Shown here: positions 38,391-49,201 of the stretch, in pieces
How positions within the stretch are numbered: the first letter of the stretch is position 1
Layout: every line of letters starts with the position of its first letter
From: Agarophyton chilense
Lineage: Eukaryota; Rhodophyta; Florideophyceae; Gracilariales; Gracilariaceae
Direction: 5' to 3'
Length of the DNA: 64,000 bases
NCBI GenBank assembly: GCA_030374765.1
Contig: JARGXX010000077.1
Location: 682,001 to 746,000 of the forward strand
The notes under the pieces: model-generated
Databases searched by the model: none
Seen by the model: the letters and a program-made list of their open reading frames with translations, nothing else
Told to the model about the DNA's origin: nothing
Program-made: the position numbers and the translations under genes

Positions 38391-41300
38391 ATGGAGATCG
38401 CTGACTCCTTCTGGTTTGTCATCTGTGCCTACGTCGCGGCGTTTGCTCCGTGGACGATAATTTCCGAGAAAGATTTTATTTCGGCGAAGTGGAGAACTGT
38501 CAAAAACACCCGCAATGCCGCTTACCACAATCTTTTTTGGAGCTGCGTACCTTTCTTATATGTCGTCGTCTATTGCATTATTCAGGCACTTGCTGGTGAC
38601 TACAAAGAAACATGTGCTGCTCTCATCGCAGCACTGTTCGCTCTGCGACATATGTCTCGCACTTTATGGGGATTATGGCAGCTCAACTATTTTCGTTCAT
38701 GGGCAAAGAACTCCATATTAGCGCTCGAAGCAATTGGAATTGATTATCAGCTGCCTGGTCCGCGTCATCAAAAGCAAAAGAACGGTACTGCGACCAAGCC
38801 TCACACTGCAGCATACATCGCCGATCATATTTTAGTCAACGAGAAAATCGTCGACAACCAGATCATGCATGGACACTTGCACAGTTTCCTGGCATACGGG
38901 AACATCAACGTACTCACTCATGCAGATGACAAGATTCATTTGTTGGATCCTGTGCTCGGCATGGCACACTGGCTGCGCATAGCTTTCGCCTTTATATCTG
39001 ACCGGCTCCTGAATATTTTTGGTCATCGGAGGGAGCATTCGCTGAGGCAGATTCCTCTTAGACCAGTCGAGGTTTGGGTGCATTGGGCAGCTGTATTCGC
39101 AGCGCAAGGACTCAAGGACTGGCTCGCTGACTTCGATGTTGTCTCTGATCCTGACGCGCAGCCATCTGACCCAGGCCTCAGCGCAATTGATAGGTTGCGC
39201 CAGCGAGGTCGGTATTTTAGCACACAGGTGCTAGCGTCGGCAACGTTACAACTTTGGCCTGATTACGATCTTGGTTTATGCTCAGGCCCGTTTCTTTGGG
39301 ATGAGTGGCCTGTAGATTCCCAAATGAGTGATGGACACGTTGTGAAACAAGAGCTCTTTGAGCAAGCAATTCGAAGCGGGAAAGCCCTTCCGTTTTGCGT
39401 CCCACATCTCAAAGATTTGGAGGGTTTAGAAGAATATGATGATCTCACCCCGTATGGATACGACGCGTATCGTGATGTTCTGACAGAATTCATTGCAGAA
39501 CTCCCTGTAAAGTCCATTCACACTCGAGAGATTCGGGAGTTTGACATAGACAAATTGGAATGGCTAACTATCCTGATGTACATGGGTACGCTCTCTCGCG
39601 AATGTAGAGCCAAACAGAAGGCACGTCGAAAAGCTGATGAAGCTTCATCGACTAGTTCCAGTGATGACGACCATGACTTCTCTTCAAGCACCTCCTCTTC
39701 AGGTTCATCGTCATCAACAGATTTTATGTCTAAATTGTGTGACGTTGATAGCGATCAAGCGGTTGCTACTTTACGTGCCCAGCTCAATATACCAGGTCAT
39801 CAGGTGTCTCGTCATAGACTGTCTCGAAAACAAGCATATACGACAGACAGTGGTGTTATTCGAATCGCGTTTCCTATCGGAATGAACTTGGTTTCAATAC
39901 CTGCAGCAGAAAACAGACTCGTTACAAGGGTAGGCGAGTTGATTGATGTTTGGATGGCGCTCGTTTCTGGATCTCAGGTCTCATTTTTGCTCGATGAACT
40001 GAATAAAGAATGGGAAACATTTTGTCTCGGACCAAACATTGCAGAGCTGTGTGAAATCGGACAAGCGGCGGGAGAAAATGTCACAATGAGGGAAGTCAAT
40101 TCTGAACTAGAGAAGAGACGGCTGATGTGCCGAGTCGCAGACAAAACTCACAAGTACAAATTTATGGACCAGTTTGTCACATTTATTGGGTACCGTATGG
40201 AGTCGGTGCGTTCCTCACTCGCCCGATGGGTGAGTAAACATGAAGGAAAATATGGAGACGATTTCTTCAGGAGGGCTAATAAAACAGACCTTAATCATCT
40301 GAGATTTCAAGTTCCCTTAAGTCGAGTCATTTCATCTGCTTTGGAATCTGAACAGTATTTGAAAGCATTGGATCGGCATTGCGTCCAATGTCGGCTAATA
40401 TGGGAGCTGCAAAACTTTTTGGAATCAATGCTTCTGTCTGAAACGCAGCAGATGCCAGAGCAAATATTCGCAGAAGATCATATTTATGTTGCAATGGTCA
40501 TGCTCTTTATAATATCGTTTCCTTCTCTGCGTGTATACCCCACTCACGAGAGCTCTGATACTGATGACGAGACGGCGGTAGAAGGCGCTGATACTACTTT
40601 CGAGAGATCTGCAACTTGTGGGAATGTGAACAACAATCAAGTTTATGCCGGAATGAGGATATCTCCAATCTGTGGACCCCAGAAAATATCCGTATTGTTG
40701 AAGCTCGGAACTGCAGGTGAATGTACAGTTCAGGTCTTGTCTGATTGTGAAGAATTTCGCTGGCGATGGTGGCGAGATGCGTTCATTGGACGTCTGGAGG
40801 GCTTTCGAGATTGGCAAAGAGACCTGGGGATATCTTCCGTTGACGTAGATCATATTCGAAACGATCAACTTCTTGGGATATTGCGACTACAAACGGCAAC
40901 AAAGGCTTCGTTTCTTACGTGGAATGAATGGCCCCCATTTCGCGCTGTCATATGTAGGTTTGAGTTGGAAAGCAAAGGATTATTGCAACAACCTGTTATT
41001 GAGGAATACAAGACTCCTCTTATACATTTCGATACAACCGGTGTTATGAGTCACTTTGCGAAGTTACCCGTCAAGAATGTGCAGGCTGTGAGCTACAAAG
41101 ATGCAGATGATGCTGTTCTGATGCATACGTGTTTACTGGTGCAGGATGCGGTAAGAGATCATTACAAAAACTCAAAGTCCACCTCGTCCACTGTCAACGA
41201 AGGGAACCCTGTAGATTTAATGATGCACCTCGCAAGCACAATAGAACCATCGCGAGCTTCGACCCTCTACGAAATGGCAGCATTACAATATAAAAGAACA

Positions 41301-42743
41301 GACGCTTTGATGAAGTGTATGGAATTGTTATTTGACTTTGGTGAAAGCTCTGAAAACTACTATCGGGGCCTTGACATCTTACGAAGCTTTGTCGCAACAA
41401 TGTTGTCAGTGACGGCAATTTCTGCTGAAGTTTCCGACGAAGACAAAGTCAAGTTTCGGATGCACGTCTTGCCAGCCTGTGAGAAAGTCTTGCTCCTCGA
41501 AGGCGATAAAGGATACGTGTATAGGCCTCTTATGGACATATTGAACGCATATCTCATATGTGACCCAAAAAACCACCAAGAAAGGGCCGCATTGGCCATG
41601 CAACAACTGTTGTTTCTAACACAGACGCATAGAACACCCCTACGAGCTTTTTGTGATATTGCCCAAGCAATCTTGTTTGTCGAGGCATCGAACTCAGGAA
41701 ATGAGAACATTTGTCGTCTCCTTAAAATCGAGGCAGAAAGGTTCTCGTTTGAAAATGGGAAGACTCGTCTCAAATTGCTCGAACTAGCGGTCGATAGGGG
41801 GACTAGCCATTTGCAGAGCAGGGGTTTGTCCAAAAGCATATTGGCGAGGCAAGCAGGATACGAAGATCTAAGGAAAAGTTGTATCACATCCAAGCAACAG
41901 AAGATGGCAATGGAAGAACTGGGTTACGTACGCGCTATATATAATCTGGCAGTTCTATTACATATTGGAACGAAAGGAGTGCAGCAGAACGCTGGGAGAG
42001 CAGCTCAACTGTATCAACGCCTCATAGATGAATGGAATGATCCATATGCGATGTTGAATTTGGCTTGCCTCCTCGAGAGAGGCGGGGAGGGGCTGGTACC
42101 AGACATGGAGCGTGCAATTGAGTTATATAAGCGAGCAATTGTCGAAGAAAAAAATGTAGAGGCTATGTTTAGTCTCGCTCAGATTCGCCATTATGGAGCA
42201 CAGGGAGTCAGTCCGAATTTGAGGGAGGCTATTGATCTATATGAACAGGCTATAGAAAAAGGACATCATGTCGAGGCAAAATACAATCTTGCAACTCTTT
42301 TGCAAACTGGAGGAGATGGAGTTAAGCCAGATCTAAGAACTGCAATTGCGCTTTATGAACAAGTGATCGGTTCGAGGAAGCACTTACACGCAATGTACAA
42401 TCTCGCTAATTTGCTGCAGAGCAAAGGAAGCGGGCTCGAACCGAGAATCGGAAGGGCAATTAATCTCTACGAGTCGGCAGCCGAGGAAGAAGATGTGAAT
42501 GCTATGTATGCTTTAGCTGATCTTCTATTGAATGAACGAGATGAAATGCTAATGAATGAGGCCAAAGCTAAATTTTACATCAGGAAGGCGGTGGAAAGTA
42601 AATCGTCCGTTGGGATCGGCGCGCAACACATGCAGAACGTATGGAGTACTTTGAGAGTTGGTTCGCTACTAGTAAAAAAGGATACAGAGCTCTGTGTAGC
42701 CATTAAAGCTCATGCGCAACGATCAGGTATAGAACTCAATTAG
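38391..42743 (+). CDS. large membrane-anchored Sel1-repeat protein
   Basis: It encodes 1450 residues from an ATG. The N terminus has three hydrophobic segments (about 7-24, 47-68 and 73-95), so the protein is probably membrane-anchored. A Ser/Asp-rich linker occupies about 417-452 (SSTSSSDDDHDFSSSTSSSG). The central ~700 residues are soluble, helical and unrecognised. Near the C terminus (about 1180-1400) six Sel1-type repeats occur: YNLAVLLHIGTKGV, LNLACLLERGGEGL, FSLAQIRHYGAQGV, YNLATLLQTGGDGV, YNLANLLQSKGSGL and a degenerate YALADLLLNE. Each is followed by an AI(E/D/A)LYE helix. Sel1 repeats form superhelical scaffolds for protein assembly, for example in ERAD (SEL1L/Hrd3), but SEL1L has a different layout with repeats throughout and a C-terminal anchor. 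A plain orthologue is therefore unlikely. Confidence 0.82.
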   Translation: MEIADSFWFVICAYVAAFAPWTIISEKDFISAKWRTVKNTRNAAYHNLFWSCVPFLYVVVYCIIQALAGDYKETCAALIAALFALRHMSRTLWGLWQLNYFRSWAKNSILALEAIGIDYQLPGPRHQKQKNGTATKPHTAAYIADHILVNEKIVDNQIMHGHLHSFLAYGNINVLTHADDKIHLLDPVLGMAHWLRIAFAFISDRLLNIFGHRREHSLRQIPLRPVEVWVHWAAVFAAQGLKDWLADFDVVSDPDAQPSDPGLSAIDRLRQRGRYFSTQVLASATLQLWPDYDLGLCSGPFLWDEWPVDSQMSDGHVVKQELFEQAIRSGKALPFCVPHLKDLEGLEEYDDLTPYGYDAYRDVLTEFIAELPVKSIHTREIREFDIDKLEWLTILMYMGTLSRECRAKQKARRKADEASSTSSSDDDHDFSSSTSSSGSSSSTDFMSKLCDVDSDQAVATLRAQLNIPGHQVSRHRLSRKQAYTTDSGVIRIAFPIGMNLVSIPAAENRLVTRVGELIDVWMALVSGSQVSFLLDELNKEWETFCLGPNIAELCEIGQAAGENVTMREVNSELEKRRLMCRVADKTHKYKFMDQFVTFIGYRMESVRSSLARWVSKHEGKYGDDFFRRANKTDLNHLRFQVPLSRVISSALESEQYLKALDRHCVQCRLIWELQNFLESMLLSETQQMPEQIFAEDHIYVAMVMLFIISFPSLRVYPTHESSDTDDETAVEGADTTFERSATCGNVNNNQVYAGMRISPICGPQKISVLLKLGTAGECTVQVLSDCEEFRWRWWRDAFIGRLEGFRDWQRDLGISSVDVDHIRNDQLLGILRLQTATKASFLTWNEWPPFRAVICRFELESKGLLQQPVIEEYKTPLIHFDTTGVMSHFAKLPVKNVQAVSYKDADDAVLMHTCLLVQDAVRDHYKNSKSTSSTVNEGNPVDLMMHLASTIEPSRASTLYEMAALQYKRTDALMKCMELLFDFGESSENYYRGLDILRSFVATMLSVTAISAEVSDEDKVKFRMHVLPACEKVLLLEGDKGYVYRPLMDILNAYLICDPKNHQERAALAMQQLLFLTQTHRTPLRAFCDIAQAILFVEASNSGNENICRLLKIEAERFSFENGKTRLKLLELAVDRGTSHLQSRGLSKSILARQAGYEDLRKSCITSKQQKMAMEELGYVRAIYNLAVLLHIGTKGVQQNAGRAAQLYQRLIDEWNDPYAMLNLACLLERGGEGLVPDMERAIELYKRAIVEEKNVEAMFSLAQIRHYGAQGVSPNLREAIDLYEQAIEKGHHVEAKYNLATLLQTGGDGVKPDLRTAIALYEQVIGSRKHLHAMYNLANLLQSKGSGLEPRIGRAINLYESAAEEEDVNAMYALADLLLNERDEMLMNEAKAKFYIRKAVESKSSVGIGAQHMQNVWSTLRVGSLLVKKDTELCVAIKAHAQRSGIELN

Positions 42744-43791
42744 CTACAGGGTAGAGAAAAATGCCGACCCACCGAGCGAAGGAAAGAAGTAAAGTAGCAC
42801 TGCCAGCCTTTTTTCGTTTGAACTTCGTGGGAACGTCTGATAGGTTGCAGGAGCGAAACGTAGCACCATCAGTGGATCTGCAGCGCAGATTTTGAGAAAT
42901 CGGAATCAGTCACATCACGAAAAAATGTATTGAGTGTGACCTTTACGTTGCGCATACCGACCTCCTCCTCGTAGATTCTTGAACTTCTGGTGAGAAAGCA
43001 AAACCTTTCGCCCTTGGTCTCATCATTTTTCAAACAGTACATATATTAGTTGCATGCCACCCTCTATATAGTTGGGCACTCCTCTTGGGGCGGGGGGGTC
43101 TGGTCGAAGAGCACCTCAAACCCTCCCAACATTCCTTTGGCGTGCCACCGCTTCGCTAGATAATTCCTGATCTCATTCAGTACAATATGTCTACCTCTAG
43201 TACTACTGGACTAAAACGAGCATTTTTCTGATGGTTAAACCCGAAGATTGACGTGTCGAACCTATTAGACCTTTAAATGAAACAGGAAGAAATATAAACG
43301 TCGATTCAAATATCGTGCCTTTCTTAACTCTGCTGACCCACAGAGGCGTTTAACGAGGGCTAGCAATATATACCCTATGTGGAACAGGTGAAGCTGCGGA
43401 AGACAAACCTGTGGGGAGGTGGGCAAGTGTGTGTGGCTCCATATAGTCTCGACGATTCGTCGACGTCTAGCGAGCATACACTTGTCAGAAAAATTATTGG
43501 ATGCACGCGCACCTGAAGGCCCAAGGCGCTCATGCATCTCATCTGTAATGCTCGGTTCGGCCGACTGCTCACAGCGATTGTCCATTTTTGACTTGGGGTT
43601 CAAAAAAAGCCGGGGGTGCGAAGGCGGGGTCTTTTTGCTAGCCGATCAGCTTCACACATTTCGTTCATGCGTGAACGCACTCTTTAAAAAGACAAGCCCT
43701 CATCATCACTTCAGCTGTGGCAAGGTCGCGAAGCTGTGGTAAAATATTTCCTTGGCTCATAAAAAGCGCGTTAATCGCCTGAGAGTACTAT
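42744..43791. other. intergenic region upstream of glutaredoxin
   Basis: No gene supported. A TATATAG occurs at 43065-43071, too far from the glutaredoxin ATG to be its obvious TATA unless a 5' exon exists. Confidence 0.45.
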
Positions 43792-44315
43792 ATGGGAAAC
43801 ACACCCTCAAAATCTCCAGAAGCAGTTGCCGAACTTCTTGTTGAGAAGACAATACTCGGTAACAACGTTGTCGTAAGTATAGTGCTCGTTTTGTAAACGG
43901 ACAGGCCAGTTTCCTTCATCCAACTAACCCTTCAAACATTTTGATGAACAATTTGAACAACTATAAAAAGATATTCAGCAAGAGGAACTGTGGATACTGC
44001 GATGCGGCCAAGCGAGCGCTGTCCACAGCGACGCGACGCCTTGTTAAAGAAGGGTGTGACGTCCCGAAGGCTGCTGTTATTGAACTGGACGATGGAAGTG
44101 TTTCTCCGGAGATTGCGAGGGAAATTCAGTCCATATTGATGAAAATGACAGGTGCTTCAACAGTTCCCAGAGTTTTCCTCAATCAAACTTTCTTGGGTGG
44201 TGCCTCTGAGACACTTCAGTATGCACAGGGCGGGGGACTGCATTTTGCACTTATGAAGGCTGGAAAGTGCGGTATCGATGCATTTGATGCCAATGAAAGC
44301 TATGGAAAGGCATGA
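43792..44315 (+). CDS. CGYC glutaredoxin with predicted N-myristoylation, two exons
   Basis: The product is 141 residues. Exon 1 is 43792-43872 and exon 2 is 43971-44315. The 98-base intron has donor GTAAGT, a branch-like AACTAAC and acceptor AAAAAG, and splicing restores the beta strand before the active site (NNVV/IFSKRNCGYC). Glutaredoxins reduce disulfides or glutathionylated proteins with glutathione. Active site CGYC is class I, dithiol type; the glutathione-binding TVPRVF and the GG of FLGGAS are in place. Without splicing the frame would start inside the intron with a different sequence. The N terminus MGNTPSKS fits the N-myristoylation pattern (Gly2, Ser6, Lys7), so the enzyme may sit on membranes. 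CGYC enzymes can also bind an Fe-S cluster. The last ~25 residues extend past the usual end. Confidence 0.85.
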
Positions 44316-45401
44316 TTGTGTCGGAGAGGCGAGGCGAGTTCAACTTCGTGTGGCTTCACCTAACTTCTATCAGCCAATGAATAGTGTACAAAAAAGTTTC
44401 TGCGTCTACATGCGGACAGTCGCATCCACTTTCACTAGGACTTTTCCATGGATCTTATATTTTCCGAAGACAACCTGGTTGTAGATAGTAGACGATTGTT
44501 CACTTTATCAGTTTCTCTGCGGGCTTTGTTCTCTCATGGTGAATGGGAGTTTTGTGTTCTTCTCGGCAAGTCGCTTGCCTATCGTCTCCTTGCTGTCCAC
44601 GATGTCGCCAAGAAAGAAAACGACTTTTAGTCGGAATGCAGGCCTTGTATAGGTTGGCCACACGGAGTGTTGTAACTACTCAATTTGAGCAAGGTTTTAC
44701 ATTCACTTCGATTCATCTTCGGCACGAACTGAGTAAGGATTTTGCGCTAACATGCCGAAGAGCACGCCAGCCATGAGGGCATACGTGCAGATATTCAATG
44801 CCCAACATGCCTCGAGGAAGTAGTATTGTTCGTCAAACAGTCCAAGAGACTATTTTCACATACTCACCACGCCGGAACTAGGCACCAAGACGCCTTAGCC
44901 TTTCGACTGAAAACAGCGAAACTCCCGTGGGCTCATTTCAAGAACTCAAGTGATTTTAAAAAAGACTGTTTCTTGCTGTCATGCTTGTTCCTGTTCTGCA
45001 TATGAATAGCTCTCGCGTTGAGGGAGACGAACCAAACCGATTTGGTAATTTGGTAATCCTAGACAAATTCGTTTCATATAGCGAACTTGCGCAACCCAAC
45101 TACAACATGCTTTCAAGATACAAAGAGACTACCGTCATGTTTTCTCCCCTGCCCAAATCGCTCACACTCTCACCCTCCACGTCGATCTGCCCCACTCCAT
45201 AAGACAACCGCCATACCAACTGGAAATTTGCGCTATCCGTGGTGCTGAGAACCTAAGAGTTCTGAACCTGAGAGTGTAGTTTGGAATCGTTTTGTGAATT
45301 CTCGGAGCGCCTTCTCATGAGACAGAGAAAACCAGAGTGACAGGGAAAGACAGGGGGAAAGAGAAAGAGACAGAAATCATCTCTCTTACATCTTCAGTTG
45401 T
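44316..45401. other. intergenic region
   Basis: No gene supported; a GA-rich segment lies at about 45320-45375. Confidence 0.45.
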
Positions 45402-45665
45402 TCACCGAAAGCGAACATAGGGACTATGGGGAGACTTGAGCTGCCAGCACACTCGATTGAAGAAAGCCTGTCTTGAGGCGATGCTTTCCTTTGCAAGCCT
45501 CTTTACAATCGATGCATGAGTTGCAAACGAATCGAATGCCACTGCATCCGTTATATCTGTCTCCTTGATGACGTAAGGCAGCCAGTTAGGCAAGGTTTTC
45601 TCATTCTGCACAATCGCAAAATCGTTTGCAACAAGCTGCAAGCAAACAAATCGCACCAGTGGCAT
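45402..45665 (-). CDS. small hypothetical protein or terminal exon
   Basis: It encodes 87 residues from an ATG at 45665. The sequence is protein-like, with amphipathic helices such as FDSFATHASIVKRLAKESIA and a closing FFNRVCWQL, and normal codon use, but I recognise no family. The ATG directly follows CTGTAGA, which could be a splice acceptor, so this may be the last exon of a gene whose start lies in 45666-45789. It is tandem with the F-box gene that ends upstream of it at 45790. If real, the two are only about 125 bases apart. Confidence 0.35.
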   Translation of the reverse strand: MPLVRFVCLQLVANDFAIVQNEKTLPNWLPYVIKETDITDAVAFDSFATHASIVKRLAKESIASRQAFFNRVCWQLKSPHSPYVRFR

Positions 45666-45789
45666 TCTACAGATGACCTCTAAATCTTTCCTTTATACTC
45701 GACGCTACAAAGGTATGGCATCCGCAACAGGTAATCTACTGAATTTCGATGAATACAACACTCCAAAGGACGTAAACTGCGAGCGATAA

Positions 45790-47220
45790 TCATAAAGGTC
45801 CAAGTGGGTTATAAGCGTTTTGTACTACACCAAGAAGACTGTGCCCATGGTAATCTACGTGTGTACGGGTATAGTCACATGGCGGAATAAAGATAAACCT
45901 CCGTTGTTCCTCTAACGCAAGTCCAGCGCGTGTTCTCTTGTTAAGGTACTCGATGAATTCATTAAATCCGTGGCGGTCCTCTTCTGACTCGGGTTCATAA
46001 TAAAGAATAGATGCATCATTGAGAATAAATGTGCGTAAGTGCACTATATTAAACCTTCGTTCCACAACAAGAACGTTTGGAAGACCCGCGTCACCAATCG
46101 GAGTACCAGAGATCTGATGTGCAACCAAGTTACAAATAAAGCGGCCCGTCTTTTGCAGGCGACATGTCCACTTGGGGGTCTTTTCAACCTTTGGGTATAT
46201 GTTACGCCAACAATGAGGATCGTCCAGGCTAAGTTTGTTATCTAGGACGCGCCACAGAGCTAGGTCTGTCTCTAATGACTTCCAGTTCTGCAGGCAAAGT
46301 CTCTTCCAAAGACGCTCCTCATTGGCAAAGTCGTTCCACCTTTTGCACACCTCGCGGGCGCGAGCCAAGTCTCGGCCACTGAGGAAGCCAAACACATGCT
46401 TGGCAATCTCATCCGGAATCCTTTTGAACGGTTCCCTAGATTTCCGGCGTCCCGCAGTGACCTCAACACGGTGAGCTTTGTTGGCAGCCTGAATAGCCTC
46501 TGTAGCAGAGTGTGCATTCTGGAGGAGCATAGTGCGCAGATAATCACGTAAGAAGCTAGCGGAGCCAGCTTGCAGCGAGGGCTTGCTAGAAACGTACTCG
46601 AGCATGCGCTTAACATCGTTAACCAAAGCCGGGACAGAATCTGGTGCGACAACCTCCGGCTCATCACAGTCTCTGCAGCTGGAGCTGGCAGTGTCGGAGT
46701 CGGCACACGACCTCATACGTTTAGCGCGTGCGGCCGGGGTGGCGAGGAAAGGCTCATGCAATGAGAACAATTGAGAGGCGGCGTCATCATCGTCGCGCAA
46801 GTCGTGAGAGTGATGTACAACGTCAGTGCATTCGCGCATGTGCGGTGAGAGCTGTTGGGGTTGGGAACGAAGGTCGCGTGGACAAGGCATGCGAGAATGT
46901 CCTGGGCGGTCATGGTTCTCCAAATCGGTGAGCACCTGTATTTGCTGCTCGGAGGGTGGGCGCGGACGGTTAGCAGGCTTGGAGAAGTTGAACATGAGGG
47001 AAGCAGGTCGTTTGCGCGAGGTGGATGGACGGTGTTGGGTAGGGCGGTGCAGTGACGACTGCGGTGGGATGAGGTGCGAAGGGTGACGCGAAGGTGGTGA
47101 AGAAGGGCGAGGGTGAAGAGACGGAAGCGAGTGGTGAGCAAGGGGATGAATTTGTTGTGGGTGGTCAAGGTGGAGATGAGATGGGTAGTGGGCGTGATCA
47201 GGGGAATTGCCAAGCCTCAT
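45790..47220 (-). CDS. F-box protein with C-terminal SPOC-like domain, copy A
   Basis: It encodes 476 residues from the ATG at 47220. The frame stays open to 48381, but the upstream part is GC-rich low-complexity leader crossing a minisatellite, and this ATG places RKRPAS at a position comparable to copy C. Residues 1-190 are His/Pro/Ser-rich and disordered. Residues 190-258 are a helical segment shared with copy C (PDSVPALV...ASFLRD). The F-box is 266-310 (RIPDEIAKHVFGFLSGRDLA), which would bind Skp1 in an SCF ubiquitin ligase. Residues 351-469 read as a SPOC domain: KWTCRLQKTGRFICNLVAHQ, LPNVLVVERRF, EYLNKRTRAGLAL and FIFIPPCDY, in family order. SPOC domains bind phosphoserine peptides such as the RNA polymerase II C-terminal repeat. 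Substrates are unknown. Confidence 0.82.
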   Translation of the reverse strand: MRLGNSPDHAHYPSHLHLDHPQQIHPLAHHSLPSLHPRPSSPPSRHPSHLIPPQSSLHRPTQHRPSTSRKRPASLMFNFSKPANRPRPPSEQQIQVLTDLENHDRPGHSRMPCPRDLRSQPQQLSPHMRECTDVVHHSHDLRDDDDAASQLFSLHEPFLATPAARAKRMRSCADSDTASSSCRDCDEPEVVAPDSVPALVNDVKRMLEYVSSKPSLQAGSASFLRDYLRTMLLQNAHSATEAIQAANKAHRVEVTAGRRKSREPFKRIPDEIAKHVFGFLSGRDLARAREVCKRWNDFANEERLWKRLCLQNWKSLETDLALWRVLDNKLSLDDPHCWRNIYPKVEKTPKWTCRLQKTGRFICNLVAHQISGTPIGDAGLPNVLVVERRFNIVHLRTFILNDASILYYEPESEEDRHGFNEFIEYLNKRTRAGLALEEQRRFIFIPPCDYTRTHVDYHGHSLLGVVQNAYNPLGPL

Positions 47221-48008
47221 CAGTACATGACCGCCGGGAGCGGTGAGTGGGGAGTGTTTTTGGAAAAGGTCGCACACCAAGCGGGGCGTCGAGGGAGACA
47301 CAGGGGCGGGCGACGGGGGGTGCGGTGGGGTGTAGAGCGACGGCAGAAAGCGAGCGAGCTGGGAGCGAATAGAGTGCGCGCAAAGCGGGAAAGGCTTCGA
47401 ATGAGGCGACACGAAATGGAAGCTGCGGGCGCGTACGCGCCGGGAGCCTAAAAAGGAAATTGATTTGTTTGAGTTGCGCGCACGCACACGGCTACACGGT
47501 GCACAGACGGCGAGTGTGCCGCGAGTGACAATGACGGCGGGGGAGCGACGACCAAGGACCAGCACTGGAACTAGCAACGCTCGACGCTGGTAGCGAGACG
47601 AGCTGTGACTTGCAACTATGTAATGGCACACGCAGGCAGCGGCGCGCGTCGAGTCGGCGTGGGTTTGCGCGCGGTCGGTGCGCGCGGCGAAGGGTTTTGA
47701 TGGGGTTTGCACGGCGGAAATACGGGGTAGAACACACGCGCTCGCGGGGGCACGGGGGGGAAGGGAGGGGGGGAAGGAGAAGGTGGACGTCGATAGCGAC
47801 GGGGGGAAGGGAGACGCAAAGAATGAGCAGGGTTCTAAGGTTGCGTACGTCGGAGACGACTCGGTGAAACACCACGGCGAGGACGGCGTGGGGACGAACA
47901 TGAAACGAGCGCACGTGCGCGGAGGGGTGTGACGATACAAACGCGCGGCTTCTGAGTGGCGTGTGATTGCCATGGCCACGCGCGGCGCGACAGGCTGTCC
48001 TGCGTTTC

Positions 48009-48068
48009 GGCGTTTTCGTTTGGCGTTTTCGTTTGGCGTTTTCGTTTGGCGTTTTTGTTTGGCGTTTT
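48009..48068. repeat. 13-base minisatellite GGCGTTTTCGTTT
   Basis: Four full units start at 48009, 48022, 48035 and 48048 (the last with one substitution), followed by a partial unit. They lie about 790-850 bases upstream of the F-box A start. Confidence 0.9.
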
Positions 48069-48325
48069 GCGCGTGTGTAAGTTTGAGGAGGCGACGGGGC
48101 GCATGCGCTGCGTTTGGCGTTTGGTGGCGCGTGTGCGTTTGGCTGGTGTATATCACATACAATGGGGGGCACATACATGTACCCTTCGTACATGTCTGTG
48201 GCTGCGCGCGCGGACCGTTTCGTTTACTGGCGGCAGCGCCGCACGCGCTTGGCTTGGGCTTAGCAATCGTGTAGTGCCGCAAGTTGCTCGCCGCAAGTTG
48301 CTCGCCGCAGGTGCTCATTCCGTGC

Positions 48326-48328
<3 letters not shown>

Positions 48329-48363
<35 letters not shown>
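48329..48363. repeat. (AC)n microsatellite
   Basis: An uninterrupted AC run of 35 bases. Confidence 0.95.
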
Positions 48364-48364
<1 letters not shown>

Positions 48365-49178
48365 CCACACACGCCGCCCAACAGTTCCGTCTTCTTTCTG
48401 TCATGTTGCCCGTCACTTTTGCGCCGTGTCTGCTGCGCGTCGCAATGCGTGCTTACAAGGCCACAGACCTGCGCAATTCACATGCATGCCTCCTCGGAGC
48501 GTGCGCTACGTATTCGGCAGCAAGCTTCATCAATTACATTGCAAAACCAATCCCAATCGCGCGCGCACCTGTCCTCGTGCTCACTGCACCTGACGTGATT
48601 CCCGCCTTGTTCATTTCGCTCATCATCACCACTTGGTATTTTGCCGTTACAGCATCGCATGCTTTTTCGCCGATGAGAACGCGTGTGAAAAGCGCTCAAC
48701 AGCGATGTGTACAGTAAGAAAGCACTCCTGCTTGCAATCGTCTGATTTTGTGTCGGCACGTGTCGCATCGCACACTTTTGTGACGACTGTTGTGTGTGCT
48801 ACCAAACGTAGATACACGACGCGCCCCTGTAATAGATACGTTCGAATGTCCGTGAGAAGCTTGCCCGCTCTTGTACAAATTGCGTCGCAATCCATACAAT
48901 GCGACTCCAACAAATGCTGTACCAATCGCTGCGCGTCTGCATAACGTACAGTGTGCGAAGCTACTTGTCTCACCAAGTTGAGCGATCACTACCATCAGCT
49001 TTTCTGTTCTCATTTGCGGGGTGTGACAAGTTGTTTCAGCGCACGTTCGAGAGCGTCTTCTTTACCTGCGCCGCGGGTTCAAACCTCTCTCTTGCTTTGC
49101 AACTCTCGGTCTTCATGTACCAACATGTGTAGGAAAAAATACAAACGAGCCATCAGATTACTCACAGTAACACGTTTT

Positions 49179-49201
49179 CATCATCATCATCATCATCATC
49201 C
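49179..49201. repeat. (CAT)n microsatellite
   Basis: A short uninterrupted CAT/ATC run between F-box copies A and B. Confidence 0.9.

Noticed and set aside
47221-48381. 387-codon N-terminal extension of F-box copy A
   Set aside because: The frame is open but Pro/Ser/Arg low-complexity, crosses a minisatellite and has no counterpart in copies B or C. The ATG at 47220 was preferred.
47956-48717. 253-codon plus-strand frame with hydrophobic stretches
   Set aside because: It crosses the 13-base minisatellite and the AC microsatellite; its composition follows these repeats and it has no domain.
49064-49110. GGTTCAAAC that resembles a tRNA T-loop
   Set aside because: The flanking bases cannot form the T stem or an acceptor stem, and no box A lies upstream.
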